64,000 bases of DNA from Luscinia megarhynchos (GCA_034336665.1 CM067568.1:38792770-38856769); one strand, 5' to 3'; shown: positions 11,571 to 23,745, numbered from the stretch's first letter. Program-made: numbers and translations. Notes: generated by a model not told the origin, from the sequence alone.

Positions 11571-14500
11571 GTGAGTATTGGGGGCTGCTGGCTGCAGTGG
11601 CCCTGCAGTGCTCTTGTCTGCACTTGCTGGGTTTCCCTCCTGTCACAGCAGGGTGGCCAGCAGTGTGTTTTAGAAGCTCCCTGTTTGGTGCTGTGCATGC
11701 CTCTTCCCAGCCTGATTTTGTGTCTCTGTGTGTCGGGAGTAGCCTCAGCATCCCAGACCTGGCTGGTGCAGTGCAGCAATTGGCAGCCACCTGAGCTCAA
11801 ACCCTGCATGTGGAGTGGGATCTGCTGCAGCTAACATGTCCCTAGGCTGGGGTGTGAACCCAGAGTAGAATTCACACAGCCTTGTTGCTTCTGGCATTGG
11901 TGTTGCCTCTCCAGCAGGGATGGGATGTGAGGACAAGCACTGTGGATCAGTGACTCAGCCTGTGCCATGGGTGCTGCTGGCTGGGGGCTGCCCCTGCCCC
12001 ACTGCTTGGTGTGGGCCCTGGCTTCACCTTGAGTTTCCTGGGATGGGAGAAGGTGGGTAGTTTCTGCTTGGCACCGCAGGCTGCCATGTCAGAACCAGGC
12101 TGAAAGGACTAGGGAGGTCCTTGGACAGTGTTTTCCTCACGTGGCTGCCCAATGTGTTTGTTGTCCAGTGTTTGACTCTGGCTGAGCTGGTGGTGAGTGT
12201 TTGCACCTCTACTGCCTGCAGATGGAGCTGGGAACCCACCATTTGCGAGGTCCCACATTGGTGAGCGTGCTGGCTGCTGTTAGAAGGTCCCATGAACAGC
12301 CTTCTGAGCAGAGCATTTGCTCTGTATGGGTTGCCACAGATGATGCCATATGACAATGAGGTGTGTCTCTCTGGGAAGCATGAGCAAGGAGGTGCTAGAT
12401 GATGTGAAAAGCTGCCTGTGATGAGCTGTGAGCTGAAGGGAGTAAGATAGGAGTTCCAGGGAGCAACCTACTCTCCAAATGGTACTGACACTTGATTTAG
12501 CCAAATTTTTTGGCAGAAGCTTAGCAGCAGCCAGGCCCACCTGTGTAGAGCATCTGTGTTCTTTCCCCCCAGCTGTTTGAGGTGGACTCCTGTGGGTAGG
12601 ACTGGTATGATGTAGTCCATCTGATCACCTTGCACAGGAGCTCTGTGCCTAAAAGAGTGTCCAGTTAGCTTGTGCAGTGTGGAAGTTGCTTGGGAAGGAC
12701 TGGGCAGCTCTGCAGTGGGAAGAGCTGAGGTTAGGATACTGTGGGAGGCCATCGTAAGGCCCTGGGGGATGCTAAGGACTTTCTTTCCTCTATGGGTGAA
12801 ACAGTCATGGATTTGCAGCTGAAGCCAAATTCTCTTCCAAGCTCTTGGCCTGGGTATTAATGCAGCAAATGGTCTGCAGTGTCTGCCTTCCTTCATGGGT
12901 TGGGGAAGAAAGAGGGTGACTCTGTGGCTATGCTGTCTTCCTGGGCCCGGCTCCTTTCCTGGGGCATCTCAGGCACCTTTGAGCTGGCCCTGCAACTGCT
13001 TTTGCTTTTTGTGGGCATGGGTTTGTGATATCACTGGCATCTGTGTAACAGGGACAGGGCAGCTCTGCCCCACAGGAGGTGCTGGAATTGCTGAGTGTCC
13101 TCTGAGCCAGCTGTTGAGGCGCCATGTGGAGGATAGATAAAACCCACTTGACAGCCCCTGCGCTGCTATCTTCCATGCAGGTGGTTCCTCCCATGCATGG
13201 CCTTTGAAGCTGAGGAGCTGAAGACAGCAAATGGAACTGCCCTTGGCAAGGCTTTGCAGCAAAAGCCTGAGGGAGCTGAAGCAGTAGCTGCTTATCCCAT
13301 GAGTAGCCAAGAAGCTGCCCACGCACAGTTTTGCAATGCAGCCTGCAGCTGCTTTCCTCTTGCAGGGCGCTGGAACCCAGGAATGCTGGGTGCTGGCGTG
13401 CCACTCTGTGCTGCCTGGGAGCACAGGCTGCTTGCCATGAGCCTGGGCAAGGCAGCTGGCTCTGCTCTGCTGGGGGCACCAGCATCTCCTGGCGTTGGGG
13501 TGTTTGTGCACACAAAAACCCACCCAGTAGGTGTTGGGTGCTGGCCTCTCTGCAGGGTGATGGAGCCCCACTGGGAAAGCTGCTCTCCTCTTGGTGTAGG
13601 CAGATGCTGCTGGGCTCCTCCACCACTGAATTCCACCTGGGGTGCTCCCTCTGGGATTGAGCCCTGCCCCTCAGGCAGAGGATCACCTCAGTCTCTGAGG
13701 CTGCTGGCTGAACCACAGGGATCCCCTGGAGATCAACTGCTGGGACATGCTATTGGGTAATACATTATCACTGTCCCATGTGCCTCTGAATAACATCCCA
13801 ACCCTGAGCACCAGGGCCATGTCACCTTTTTGAACTGAAATCCAGCAGAAGCAGATGGGGAAAACTTGCTTTCTTGAAGAAGATAACTTCCATGCCCAGT
13901 GAATTTGTGGATTCCTCATACCTGGAAGTGTTCAAGACCAGGCAGGATGGGGCTTTCAGCAACTGCTGAACTGGAAGGTGTCCCTGCCTGTGGAAGGAGG
14001 ATTGGAACTAGGCGGTCTTTTAGATCTCTTCCAAACCTTTCTATATTTTTAGGAAGGTACAGGAGTTGTGGTCAAAAGGTGGAGCCAAAAGTTCAAGCTG
14101 CTTCTGTCTGTGTTAAGCCACCTTCTTTGGGCATCTGCTCTCCATCTAAAGGACAAAGACCTTTGCTGGGTCCTTTCTAGGGTCAGAGACAGACCATTTC
14201 TTCTGTAATTTTATTAGAATAGACCAACAGGGCATGGAAATGTCAGGCAGTTCCCAGGGCTGATGCAGCTGCTGGTTGCTCTTCCAGTTGCTGTTACACC
14301 CCAAGATCGACTTTTGAAGCCAAGGTTTGGGGGTGGTTTCTGAGCTTTGGAGCTGTGAGCACATGCTCTCTCTCTGCATCCTCCTAGTAATCCTTGAACT
14401 AAAAGGTCAAGAAGCTGTCTTAGGGGTAGATTAGTAGTTGGTGAATATGCAGAGGGGAATTTCATCTACCTTGATGTCCACCTCCTCTTAATCTCTGTCA

Positions 14501-16676
14501 GGAAATTTTGTAAGACCTGGCAGTGGAATCTAGAGTTCGTGCCTTGCAGATTACTTCTGCTAACCTGTCACATCTAAGTTATGTGGGTGCAGTGCAAGCT
14601 GTCCATTTCTGACTGGATTTGGGGGTATCAGTGCAGTTCCATCCTAGTTCTCCCAAGTGTGATACACGGGTGCATCGTGACACTGCCTTGGCAAAGGAAT
14701 GGTGTCAGCCTGGCATTATGGAAATCTATGCATAGCTTGTGCTGGCTTTGCTTAATATTTTAGCCCCAGCTAAAAAAAGCAACTTTGGTATAATGCTTGC
14801 AAAGTAAGGTAGAAAAGATGCAAAACTGTTAGTGCTGTAAAGCTTAGACATTGCCTTCTACAGCATGCTATGTGCTGTGTATTGGACATGCAGCTTTCTT
14901 AAGCTACCCCTTCACCCTACCTTTGAGTCCACTTTTCTTCCAGTCCTTGTGCATCACACTGGGATGTTTTGATTAGTGGGTTTTGGACTTGGTGACTGTT
15001 AGTGTGCACAGTCTACTGTGGATGATGGCACCTGCAGCCTTCATTACCATCAGGCACTACTGGTGTGTCTACATGTGGAGTGATCTTGTGGCCACTGGGT
15101 ATCAGTCAACAGGAATTAGGCAGTTCAGTCTGATACCTCAGATTTCAGATACCCAGGCCAAATGTGGATGAAGGCACTGGGGACCTTTTTCTCTGTTCAT
15201 GCTGCAAAGTAACTTCACAGGGCTTTCCAGAACCCAGATTTTTCTTGAATATAGCCATAGGCTATTTACACAGGCTTTGCAACTTATATCCACAAATAAT
15301 TTGCTTCTGGGTTTCTAACCCATAGGGTTACAGGGTATAAGGTATAGGTCTCCCTCTCTGTGCTCCCACAAGGTGGAGGTAGAGGCTGTAGCAGCAGCAC
15401 ACCTGGTTCCAGTGAGGTCATGGCGCTGGTGGCCTGTGACCAGGTGGCTGCCACATTGCCCTGCCAGGGGTGGGGCTGCAATGTGCTCACCCCTACCTCC
15501 TGCCCCAACCTACACCTGCTGGCTCTGATCTGGGTTTCTCTGTCTTGTTGTAGCTGGATGAGGAAGAAGAGAGGAGGAAAAGGCGCCGAGAGAAAAACAA
15601 AGTAGCAGCAGCACGATGTCGTAACAAGAAGAAGGAGAGGACGGAGTTCCTGCAGCGGGTGGGTGCCCCAATCTGTCCCAAGGCACAGCAGGGACCTCCC
15701 TAGAACAGTGCTCCAGCTGAGGGCAACATTGCCTCCTGAACTGTCCCTCTGCTACCCCTTGCTCCAGTGCCTTTCTCTGGGAACATACAGCCCCTGCTTT
15801 TTGTGAGGCTATGAAGGTGGTGGCCATGTCCATGCTCAGGCAGAGTTACCCCTGGTACCAGGGCTGAGTGGGCTGGAGGCTGGCTCTGGGCTTGTGGTGA
15901 GAAAGGGATGATAATGTCTCTGCCTCAGTGCTGGAGCAGAAGTACCTATATGAGTGTTGGACAGGACAGGCTGGCACTGTGCTGGCCCCTTGACCAAAGT
16001 CCTAAAGATTTTCCCACTCAGAGGCTAGATGCCCTTCCACCTCTAACCCCAAGGCAGAAAAACTGTCACGGCACCTTGCTGTTTTTCTGCAAACAGTGGG
16101 GAGACGTGGGTAGATGACACAGCATGAGACAAGGAGTCATTTCACAAGGACATGTCCTTACAGATGGGCTGGGTGAAGACTTACACATGGGTTTGTTCCC
16201 AAACACCAGGCCACAAAAAGCAGCCAGGCAGAAGTTTTGCTGGGGTGCAGTAGAGACTTGCCCCAGGTAGTGGCTGTGTATTTCTGTGTGATGGCAGTAA
16301 GTAGCACAAGGCAGCAGGGCTGGGGATGAGCTGCCTGGAGGGAGGTGATGCCTTGGCAGGTCTTCAGTCTGCTCCCCTGCTGCAGGGGCTGAGGGACAGC
16401 ACTGAGCAGAGGTGGCATGTTGGCCAAATTGTGTCTTGCATCTTGTCCTGCTAGATAAAGTCACATGCAGTTGTGTTCCTGTCCTGCTAGGAGTCTGAGC
16501 GTCTAGAGCTCATGAATGCTGAGCTGAAGGCCCAGATAGAGGAGCTGAAGCAGGAGAGGCAGCAGCTCATCCTGATGCTGAACCGGCACCGTCCCACCTG
16601 CATCGTGCGGACAGACAGCATCAAGACGCCCGAGAGCGAAGCCAACCCCCTGCTGGAGCAGCTAGAGAAGAAGTGA
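11370..16676 (+). CDS. JDP2: JDP2, Jun dimerization protein 2 (three coding exons)
   Basis: The joined exons 11370-11570, 15554-15658 and 16491-16676 encode 163 residues, the same length as mammalian JDP2. The protein is a nuclear bZIP factor that pairs with JUN and ATF partners on TRE/CRE sites and mostly represses, partly through histone-binding and deacetylase recruitment (family knowledge). Seen here: an N-terminal region 1-67; basic region about 74-98 with the NKVAAARCRNKKK core (82-94); zipper leucines at 100, 107, 114, 121 and 128; and a tail containing the KTPE motif, whose Thr148 matches the known JNK/p38 site. All introns are phase 0 with GT-AG ends. The start is the first of two tandem ATGs (MMPGQ), as in mammals. 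C37 replaces the tyrosine I recall in human JDP2. Confidence 0.97.
11571..15553 (+). other. JDP2: JDP2 intron 2
   Basis: A phase 0 intron starting GTGAGT and ending TTGTTGTAG. It contains a CR1 tail (13894-14046). Between 12.9 and 13.75 kb several frames on both strands are open (up to 262 codons), but none resembles a known protein and the openness in all frames suggests low stop density rather than a gene. Confidence 0.9.
13894..14046 (+). mobile_element. CR1 LINE 3' fragment in JDP2 intron 2
   Basis: Recognised from the ordered CR1 phrases 'cctggaagtgttcaagacca', 'ggatggggctttcagcaact', 'ggtgtccctgcctgtggaag' and 'ttggaactaggcggtctttt'. The copy is diverged and its terminal repeats are lost. 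Confidence 0.85.
15554..15658 (+). CDS. JDP2: JDP2 exon 3 (basic region)
   Basis: This exon is 105 bases, 35 codons (residues 68-102), flanked by TTGTAG and GTGGGT. It encodes the acidic LDEEEE lead, the whole basic region and the first zipper leucine (L100). It has exactly the size and phase of BATF exon 2 (34568-34672). Confidence 0.97.
15659..16490 (+). other. JDP2: JDP2 intron 3
   Basis: An 832-base phase 0 intron from GTGGGT to CTGCTAG. No other feature was seen in it. Confidence 0.95.
16491..16676 (+). CDS. JDP2: JDP2 exon 4 (leucine zipper, C-terminus, stop)
   Basis: Residues 103-163 and TGA. It begins ESERLELMNAELK, carries zipper leucines 107, 114, 121 and 128, then the RHRPTCIVRTD segment, the KTPESE phosphorylation motif and the terminal LLEQLEKK. 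Confidence 0.97.
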   Translation, partial: ESERLELMNAELKAQIEELKQERQQLILMLNRHRPTCIVRTDSIKTPESEANPLLEQLEKK

Positions 16677-17545
16677 AGGTGGCACAGCGCCAGGAGGAGG
16701 AGACAGTGGCACAGGGTCTTCCAGGGTTTTTAATGTATGTACTGTATGAAGAACTGTGCACCCAGACCTGGTGCAGCCAGGACCCAGAGGTCTTCCTTGG
16801 GAGCTGTGGACCAAACATGGGAACGGAGAAGATCAGGAACCTGCCAACTGTGTACTCTGAGGCTGGACCTGCGAGCAGAGCTGGTGGTGCAGTGAGGACA
16901 ACCTCCCTGTGATACCTCATCACAGCCCCTCAGCCTGCTCTAGGCCCTGAGACCCACAAAGCCACAGCGTGTCCTGCGAGGACCGCGCAGCCCGTGGGTA
17001 GCAGGGGCTGCAGGCTGAGGCGTGGCAGCTGTGCAGTGCCCACCAGCACCCTGCCCAGAGGCTGCCACTGCTCCTGGCACACGTTCCAGAGGGAAACCCA
17101 AACCTAAGAACCACAAACACTTGATGCAGCCCCATCTGGTGGGCAGGCCTGTCGGGGCTCGGTGGCGCAGGCGCCCCCCACGAGCACACTCAGTATAATG
17201 TTTACAGCCCAGCTGTCCGTGTCGGCCGTGCTTTTAAATGCACATTTTTACACTTTTTTAAAGTATTTTTTACAAAGTTTTTATACAGTGATCTCTATAT
17301 GGATTTATATAATCACTAGATGTGATCCCATAGAAATGTATGTTATAATGGTCTGTTTGTTACAAACACATATGCCACAGTTATCTCCATTGTGTTACTT
17401 GTCTGGTAGCATCCAGCTCCTTTCCTGGCCTGCTGGGAAGGGGGTCCAAGCTGCCTTCTGCAGTGGTGTCGCTACCCTCTCCATCCATGTATGTCCTTCA
17501 TAATACTCAGTTCTGTATCTCTCAGTAAATGTTACCTTTGCGTAT
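16677..17545 (+). other. JDP2: JDP2 3' UTR
   Basis: This follows the JDP2 stop directly. The first half is GC-rich. The block 17225-17350 is strikingly AT-rich (runs such as 'acacttttttaaagtatttt'), which is typical of a regulated 3' UTR. The end is placed about 15-20 bases after the AGTAAA at 17524; use of later AATAAA signals would lengthen it. Confidence 0.6.
17524..17529 (+). terminator. JDP2: Probable JDP2 poly(A) signal (AGTAAA variant)
   Basis: An AGTAAA hexamer near the end of the AT-rich 3' UTR, followed by T/G-rich DNA ('gttacctttgcgtatgctgg'). Canonical AATAAA alternatives lie at 18119-18124 and 18378-18383. Confidence 0.5.
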
Positions 17546-18511
17546 GCTGGTCCTCCTGTAGCTCTGTTTGGGTCAGCACTGTGGCAGGGCTGGACAGGCC
17601 AGGTGTGCTGCTGGCTGAGTGGCACACTGGAGCAGATCCCAGAGCTGGTTTTGGTGGTTGTGTTAGCAGCTGTGTGCCAGGAGAATTCACCCTAGAAAGC
17701 TGGGAACCATAGAGGCAGCTCTGACTATTGTCAAGAAAGAAGTAGCTCAATGCTGCACCAAAGACAATAGGCAGGCATGGCTTGCCACTTGGAAAAGCAG
17801 AGGGAGACCATGTCATCCTTAACTGGTCCTTTGTGTTTCAGTCCCAAATACAGCAGTTTTAACTCATTTCAGGGATGAGAAAGAAATAGGGGAGCTATCA
17901 CAATGTCCTTGTGCTGGTGATCTATTCATGTGCCTTTGTGCTTCCTTCTGCCCAGACTGGAGTTCATGGCTCAAATCTGACTTATTCCTCAGCTGCTGTA
18001 AGGAGCCAATGTCCATTTGTTGAAAAACATGATACCTCTGCCTTTCATTAAGCTCTGCTGAAAGGATGCAGAGCACGTGCTGGGTCTCCTTATCTTTTTT
18101 TTTCTCTCTGCAAAGTGTAATAAATTCCCTCTTTGGTGGTCAGCTGGAGCTCCCTGTGGATACCAGATGATCTAGGCATCTTATCCACAGGCACCTTGTA
18201 CTTTTTGCTCAGCTGGAGAGCCTGTGTGCTCATCTCTACTCGGGAGGCTCTCACTCATCTGCAACACAGCTTCCAGCAGCACTGGCAGTGCTGTGGGTGC
18301 AGGTGCTGGCCTTTCTCTGACAAATAGCCATATTGCAGTAAAAATTTCTTATATGAAAACAGCTGGCTTGGAAGAGAAATAAAAGGTGCCCTTTGAAACC
18401 CAGCATGCTCGAAGCAGCTAACAAAGATAGCAGCAGTAGAGTGATGTATCTACATCAGTTTAATGCTCAGGTATGCCAGCCAAGGCTTGAGCAGGAGCTG
18501 AATCCTAATAC

Positions 18512-18580
18512 TGCCCAGGGGTTGCAATGAGATTATCTTTAAGGTCCTTCCTAACCCAATCCACTCCCTGATTTTGTCAC
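18512..18580 (+). mobile_element. Possible CR1 3' remnant
   Basis: The phrase 'gattatctttaaggtccttc' followed by 'ctaacccaatccactccctg' resembles the CR1 tail. It is short and diverged. Confidence 0.5.
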
Positions 18581-19264
18581 CCAAACAACCTTCTGCTATA
18601 TTCCAGTTGGTACCAAGGTGTTTGACACTCGAAGTTTAGGACATTTTTCAACTGTGTTGAAAGGAAAAGGTTCCATCTCTGTGCAGTGTGCTGTACTGCA
18701 AAGCCCTCCTGGTTCCTGTAGGAAACAGGTTATTTAATATTCTTGACTCCAGTAGCACCTGTCATCTCAACACCCAGCTCCCACCTCCACAGAATTAAAA
18801 ATTTTGCTATGGGACAGATGCTCTGTTGGACAGGCTTGTGCACTACAGTGACATGGCATGGGCAGGAACAGAGGACACATGCCAGGCACAGTCTGTGTTG
18901 CCACGTGCCAGAACATGCTCCCAAACCTAAAATGGTTCTACCTGTGGCAGTGTCCTTACACTTAGATCCACTTCATGCATGGACTGCTAATGTGGTTTTG
19001 CTTGGAAAAGTCAACTGACACTTCTCAAAGGCCAGGCAGCCACCTCCTGGCCAACCCACACCACCCCATCCTGAGTTTGGAGCACTGTGGACCACTACTG
19101 GAGCAGAGCTGAAGTGATCTCGTATTTCTGGGACAGGGCTTGGTGCCGGTGGTGCTGGAGCCGGTAGCCTGGTTGTTGTGGGGCTGTTGCCAGCTCCACG
19201 TCCCGGTCGGGCTGCATCCCTCATCCTGGGGGGTCACACGGATCCCTCCCGTGGATAGCTGTAG

Positions 19265-19845
19265 CTGGTTGTAGAGCCGCAGTTGCTGGCTCTGGGCGCA
19301 GGAGCCCTGAGGACGGCAGTCGCTGCTGGCACCAGCTCCAGTCTCGCTCACCGCTCCAGCCCGAGGCCCTCCCGCACCCGAGGCGCCTGGGGGCAGGCGC
19401 GCAGCAGCCCGTCGGCGGGCGGGATGCGGCGGTGCCGGGGCACCGGGCGGGTGCGGTCCCGCTCCCGGAGCCCCCGTGCCGGCCGCTCTCGTGGCCTCGC
19501 TCCTCGCAAAGCCCTCAGGCGCTGCCGCCGCCGGCCCCGCTGCTCCCGAGCCGCGGACAGAGCCTTGCCAGGACCGTGCGCGGCCAGAGCCGCCGAGCAC
19601 TCGGCGGGGCCGGGGCTGCCGGCAGGAGGCGCCGCGCGGCCGCGGGAGCGGCGGGGCCGGGCCGGGCCGTGCTGCCGGTACCGCTACCGGACCCTGCCGG
19701 TGCCGCTGCCGGACCCTGCCGGTACCGGCACCGCTCCCGCTCCCGGACCCTGCCGCTGCCGGCACCGCTCCCGCTCGGCCGCGGCCCCGGCTCGGGAGAG
19801 CGCCCCGAGCTCTGACCGCCCCCGGCAGCTCTCGGAGCAGCGGGC
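19265..19845. promoter_or_regulatory. Orphan CpG island between JDP2 and BATF
   Basis: About 580 bases of very GC-rich, CpG-dense DNA, unlike its flanks. Open frames on both strands (up to 246 codons, 19025-19765 minus) are low-complexity Arg/Pro/Ala/Gly translations and match no family. It includes a CCGGTACCG-type tandem array (19673-19780) and ends where a CR1 tail begins. It may be an unannotated non-coding RNA promoter, an enhancer island, or only a GC-rich repeat expansion. Transcription direction cannot be told from sequence. Confidence 0.6.
19673..19780 (+). repeat. GC-rich minisatellite-like array
   Basis: About four imperfect copies, roughly 21-34 bases apart, of a unit like CCGCTNCCGGACCCTGCCGG. 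Copy boundaries are blurred by shorter CCGGTACCG and CCGCTC subrepeats. Confidence 0.7.
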
Positions 19846-20190
19846 AGCGGGCTGGAGCACCTCTCCTATGAGAAACGGCAGCGAGAGCTGGGGCTCTTCA
19901 ACCGGGAGAAGAGGAGGGACCTCAGAGCACTTTTCCAGTACCTAAAGATCTCTGGAGTAAGCTGGAGAGGGACATTTCACCAGGGCTTGTGGTGACAGGA
20001 CATAAGAGTTATAAGAACCTTTTAAAATGAGGTGTTGAATGCCCCATCCCTGGAAGTCTTCATGGCCAGGTTGGATAGGGCTCTGAGCAACCTGGCATAG
20101 TGGAAGGAGTCCCTGCACGTGGCAGGGGGTTGAAACTAGATGGCCTTTAAAGATCCCATTCAATTCAAACCTTTCCGTCATTCCATGGTT
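19846..20190 (+). mobile_element. CR1 LINE 3' fragment with internal deletion
   Basis: It starts at the CR1 phrase 'gggctggagcacctctccta' and continues through the 'ctcttcaaccgggagaagag' and 'cttgtggtgacaggacataa' equivalents. It then jumps to 'gaatgccccatccctggaag', so the stretch that normally carries the 'aggaagaaattctttact' phrase is missing. It continues to 'actagatggcctttaaagat' and a tail near 20190. Confidence 0.9.
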
Positions 20191-23100
20191 CATGGTGCCA
20201 ACCCCTGCTTCCATCAGATGGTTCTTGTTAAACATGTGAGCCCAATTGACAACACTGCTGCTTCCTGGCCATTTCACCTGCAGGCCTCTCTGCTTCTGAG
20301 ACACCTGAGGTAGCTTAACAACCAGGACCACCAGCAGAATTTCCCGGGTGCCAGCAAGCCTCCTCCAGGACACGCCCATCTTCTGTTCTGTGAGATCCAC
20401 ATTCAGGTCGTAACTCTTGTGCTCCTTCTCACACCCACTAGTAGTTGAGGCCAGAGCTCTCCCCAGAGTGATGTGATACCATATTTTTCTTGAACCCCAG
20501 ACAGGTGAGCTGCATCACTTTTCCATTGTTTAGATGCTTGTAATAGCTCTCTGGTGCCCTTCACATGCTACCCCTGTTCCCTCTGCAAAGCCATGCTTTC
20601 CTCTTCACTCCTAAGGAAAGGCAGGTACCACTTTGCCCAAAATCACCAGGCCTGAGGCAGTGGGGAATAAACTGTCTGGGACTCCAGCTACAGTAGTTTG
20701 GTGTGAGTGCTCTATGCTGCATGCCCAACTCTCTTTCTTGCTGACAAGAGTGAGGGCCCATGGACAGCTAGAACTCAGTTTCCCCAGTTGTGTCTTGCCC
20801 GCTGCTCGCCCCTCTCTCCTGCAATCAGCTCATCCCAAACAGGTTGAGCAGGCCATCATGCTCCCAAAGCTTCATTGTGGCCCTCTTCCTTTCCTCCTCA
20901 TCCTCTCCCAGCCCACTGCCCCACCCCCTTGTAGCCAAGGTATGTGTGCAGTCCTGGGGACAGGGGCATCCAGCCCCTCCCTCCCTCGGCTTGCAGCAGA
21001 GGATGCTTAGGGGTCATTACTTTGCAGTTTTCACAGTATTGTTCTCACTTTGTCTATGAAAAATTGCCTCCTCTGCTCTTCTTGTCAGTTGGCTGAGGGG
21101 GACTCCATAACACTGTGGGAAGTGGTATTAACTAACCTTTGCCAGTGACCTGTCTCTCTTGTTTCATTTTGAGCCAAGGGCAACAGGTATTCATTTGTCT
21201 TTGTCCTTATTGGTTCTTCTGCTCAACTTGCTGGAAAACAAGCCCCAGAAATCCCCAGCCTTGATATTTACCAAGAGTCACGGAAACTGCTTTGATTACC
21301 ATGGGTGCTGGACTCTGCTGAGCACTACTGGCACCAGCATGGCCCATGGCTGGAGTCAGGGAAAACTGTGCTGCCAGGATGCTCACAGAGAAATGAGAAA
21401 AACCAACTTCTGCTTCTCTGAGCCTGGAGGCATCACCCGGCTCCCCATGGCTTTGCACGTTTTTTGCTTATTTGTGATCAGTGGTTGCTGGTGATTGAAA
21501 TGGGGGGAGGAGGATGGTGGGAGGCAGGCAAGGGAAGCAAAGGGAATGGGTCCATGTGCATCCCATGCTTGCATGGAGGCATCATGCTCCTGCTGGGCTC
21601 AGGGAACTGCTCTGTGCACAGAGCTGGATGGATCACCTCTCCCTGGTTAGGGGCATGAGTCTCCCCACACCATGCAGCTGGTGGGGTGGCCAGGGTCATC
21701 TCCCAGATGATGGTGATGGAGGCAGGCAGAGCAGCTGCTGTCAGCAGTGTAGCCAGCCCCATGGGCAGGGAGCTTGCTGTCAGCAGCTCAGTCACCAGCA
21801 CTTTCCATATGAGGAAAAGATCCTTCCCTGCAGCCAGGAGGTTCTTGCTGGTCAGGGCCACCAGGAAGGGCTGGCACCCAGGACATCATGGCTGGAGTTT
21901 GCCTTTTCTCTGCATCTGAATCCCCAGGAGCAGAAGCCGTGGGAGCACCTGCCAGGTCAGGCTGACTGCTCCACTGCAACTGAGTTGTAATTCCAGGCAC
22001 AGCCAGTGCCTGTGATGCTTCCCCAAGCCTCAGCACTCCTGACAGCCTCAGTGGCTCTGCCTGCATGCAGCTGGGTCTCCTGCCCAGCACAGGCATTTCA
22101 GCTTCTCAGCACACACCTGGGGGGAAGGTGGTGAAGGAGCTGGTGCTGAAGCTGGCAGGGAGACACAGAGCAGCTCAGAAAGGGCAGAACCAGGCTTTGC
22201 AGCCCATGCATCATCTGGGGCTCACTTTGGGCTGAAGATGCAGCGTGTGGTTGTGGGATGAGAGAGCTTAATGACGCTGAGCCTTTGATTTTGTCTGTCA
22301 GGGTCAGCAGGAAGTCATTCCCAATTAGCTAAAATGATGGGCTAATTTGGTGGTGAAAAACCCTCCTCCAGATGCCTTGCTGCAGAGTTTTCTTGCTGCA
22401 GGGTTTTCTTTGGTTTGGCTTTTTTAAGTGGAGTGATCAATTCAAGCAGACTTCGGCCCAGGGATATATTTGGTAGAGTAGTCCGTGGTAGGACTGCCTG
22501 TGCTGATAATTTCTTTGTGAGCAAAGCCTACCCAGGGAGTAGGGAGGGAGCCCAATTGTACTAGGATGACTTCAGTGCTGATTAAGAACACCTGCCAAGG
22601 GGTTTATTGAACTTCAGTCACTTCCAAGAAGGAAGGAAGGACTTTCCTCTCTCCAGTCCTGTGTCCTGCTGTGCTTGCACAGAGTGTAAGTGGGGTGCTA
22701 TGGGGATTGGAGAAAGGTTGGGCCCTGTTAAGAAGGATAAGCTTTTGCTGCTCAAGGCAGGAGGTGGGTAACTGTGGATAAGACTGACATCTCTGCATCC
22801 CTGTCTAGTTCAAGGGACTCTGCTAGACAAAAAGGCCCTGTGTTAGCAAGGTGATGGACTTTTCCAGCCCTGGCTCCCAGCATTGCAACCTGGAGCTCCC
22901 AGGAAATACCAGCATGAAACTACTTCCAGAAGCCCACGTGGGTTTTCAGCAAATGCAGAGTTTGGGTCTGTTTGACAAAAGGGTTTCACTGCAGCCTGTC
23001 ACGTCTCAGATGAAGCTTCAGGAACAGGATTGTTTGCCAGTAACCACCACCTTGTGCTGATGTTATCTAGTTTCTGCAGAATGAACTTGCTGAGTTGTCA

Positions 23101-23724
23101 TCTGTGACACCGTCAGGGGAAGTCCTGACTCCTGACACTGCAGTTCCTGCCTCTACTTTGCCATGGCCCCAATTCCAACAGCATCATCTGGGCTGGCTGG
23201 ATTTGCTGGATACCTGCTTATGCTGAAATGTCACAGGGTTGTCAAAAAGAACTGGGCAGCAAGACTGTGCTGCAGGCCTGTGGGCTCCCAAATCCAATGG
23301 AGCCACTAGCAGGCTAACATGTGGTTTCTGGCTGAGGATAAAATGGCTACTGACAGCTCATCTCAAGGTGGTGCTGAATGCTTGGTGACCAGACAAGGAG
23401 CAAAAGGGGGTTTGCTCTAGAGCTAACGTGTGGGTATTGGCAAGTGCCTCTCAGTATGTGGGCTACTGACTTCTGTGATAGAGGCAAACTCCGTGGGTGC
23501 CAAGCAGAGGCACTGCTGCATTTTGCAGGTGTTTGCCAAGTGAGGCATCCCTTTTCTTCTTGCAGACCTTCTCTGGAGGCAGTGACCTAATTCTCTGTCT
23601 AGCTCCAGACAGCAGGTAATGGATGAGTGTCTAAGGCAGTCAGGTGCTGGTGCATGCTGGCACTGCTGTATGACTGGGCAGCATGATGGCACCCCATGCA
23701 GCCAGTGTAACAGGCTGGCAAAGC

Positions 23725-23745
23725 CAAACAAACAAACAAACAAAC
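23725..23745 (+). repeat. (CAAA)5 microsatellite
   Basis: Five consecutive CAAA units. Confidence 0.95.

Noticed and set aside
12928..13760. Long open frames on both strands (262 codons minus, 187 codons plus) in JDP2 intron 2.
   Set aside because: Several frames are open at once, no domain or family is recognisable, and the stretch lies inside a well-defined intron. Low stop density explains it.
19025..19945. Open frames of 246 (minus) and 220 (plus) codons in the orphan island.
   Set aside because: Both strands are open over the same DNA, the products are low complexity, and the plus frame runs into the CR1 element.
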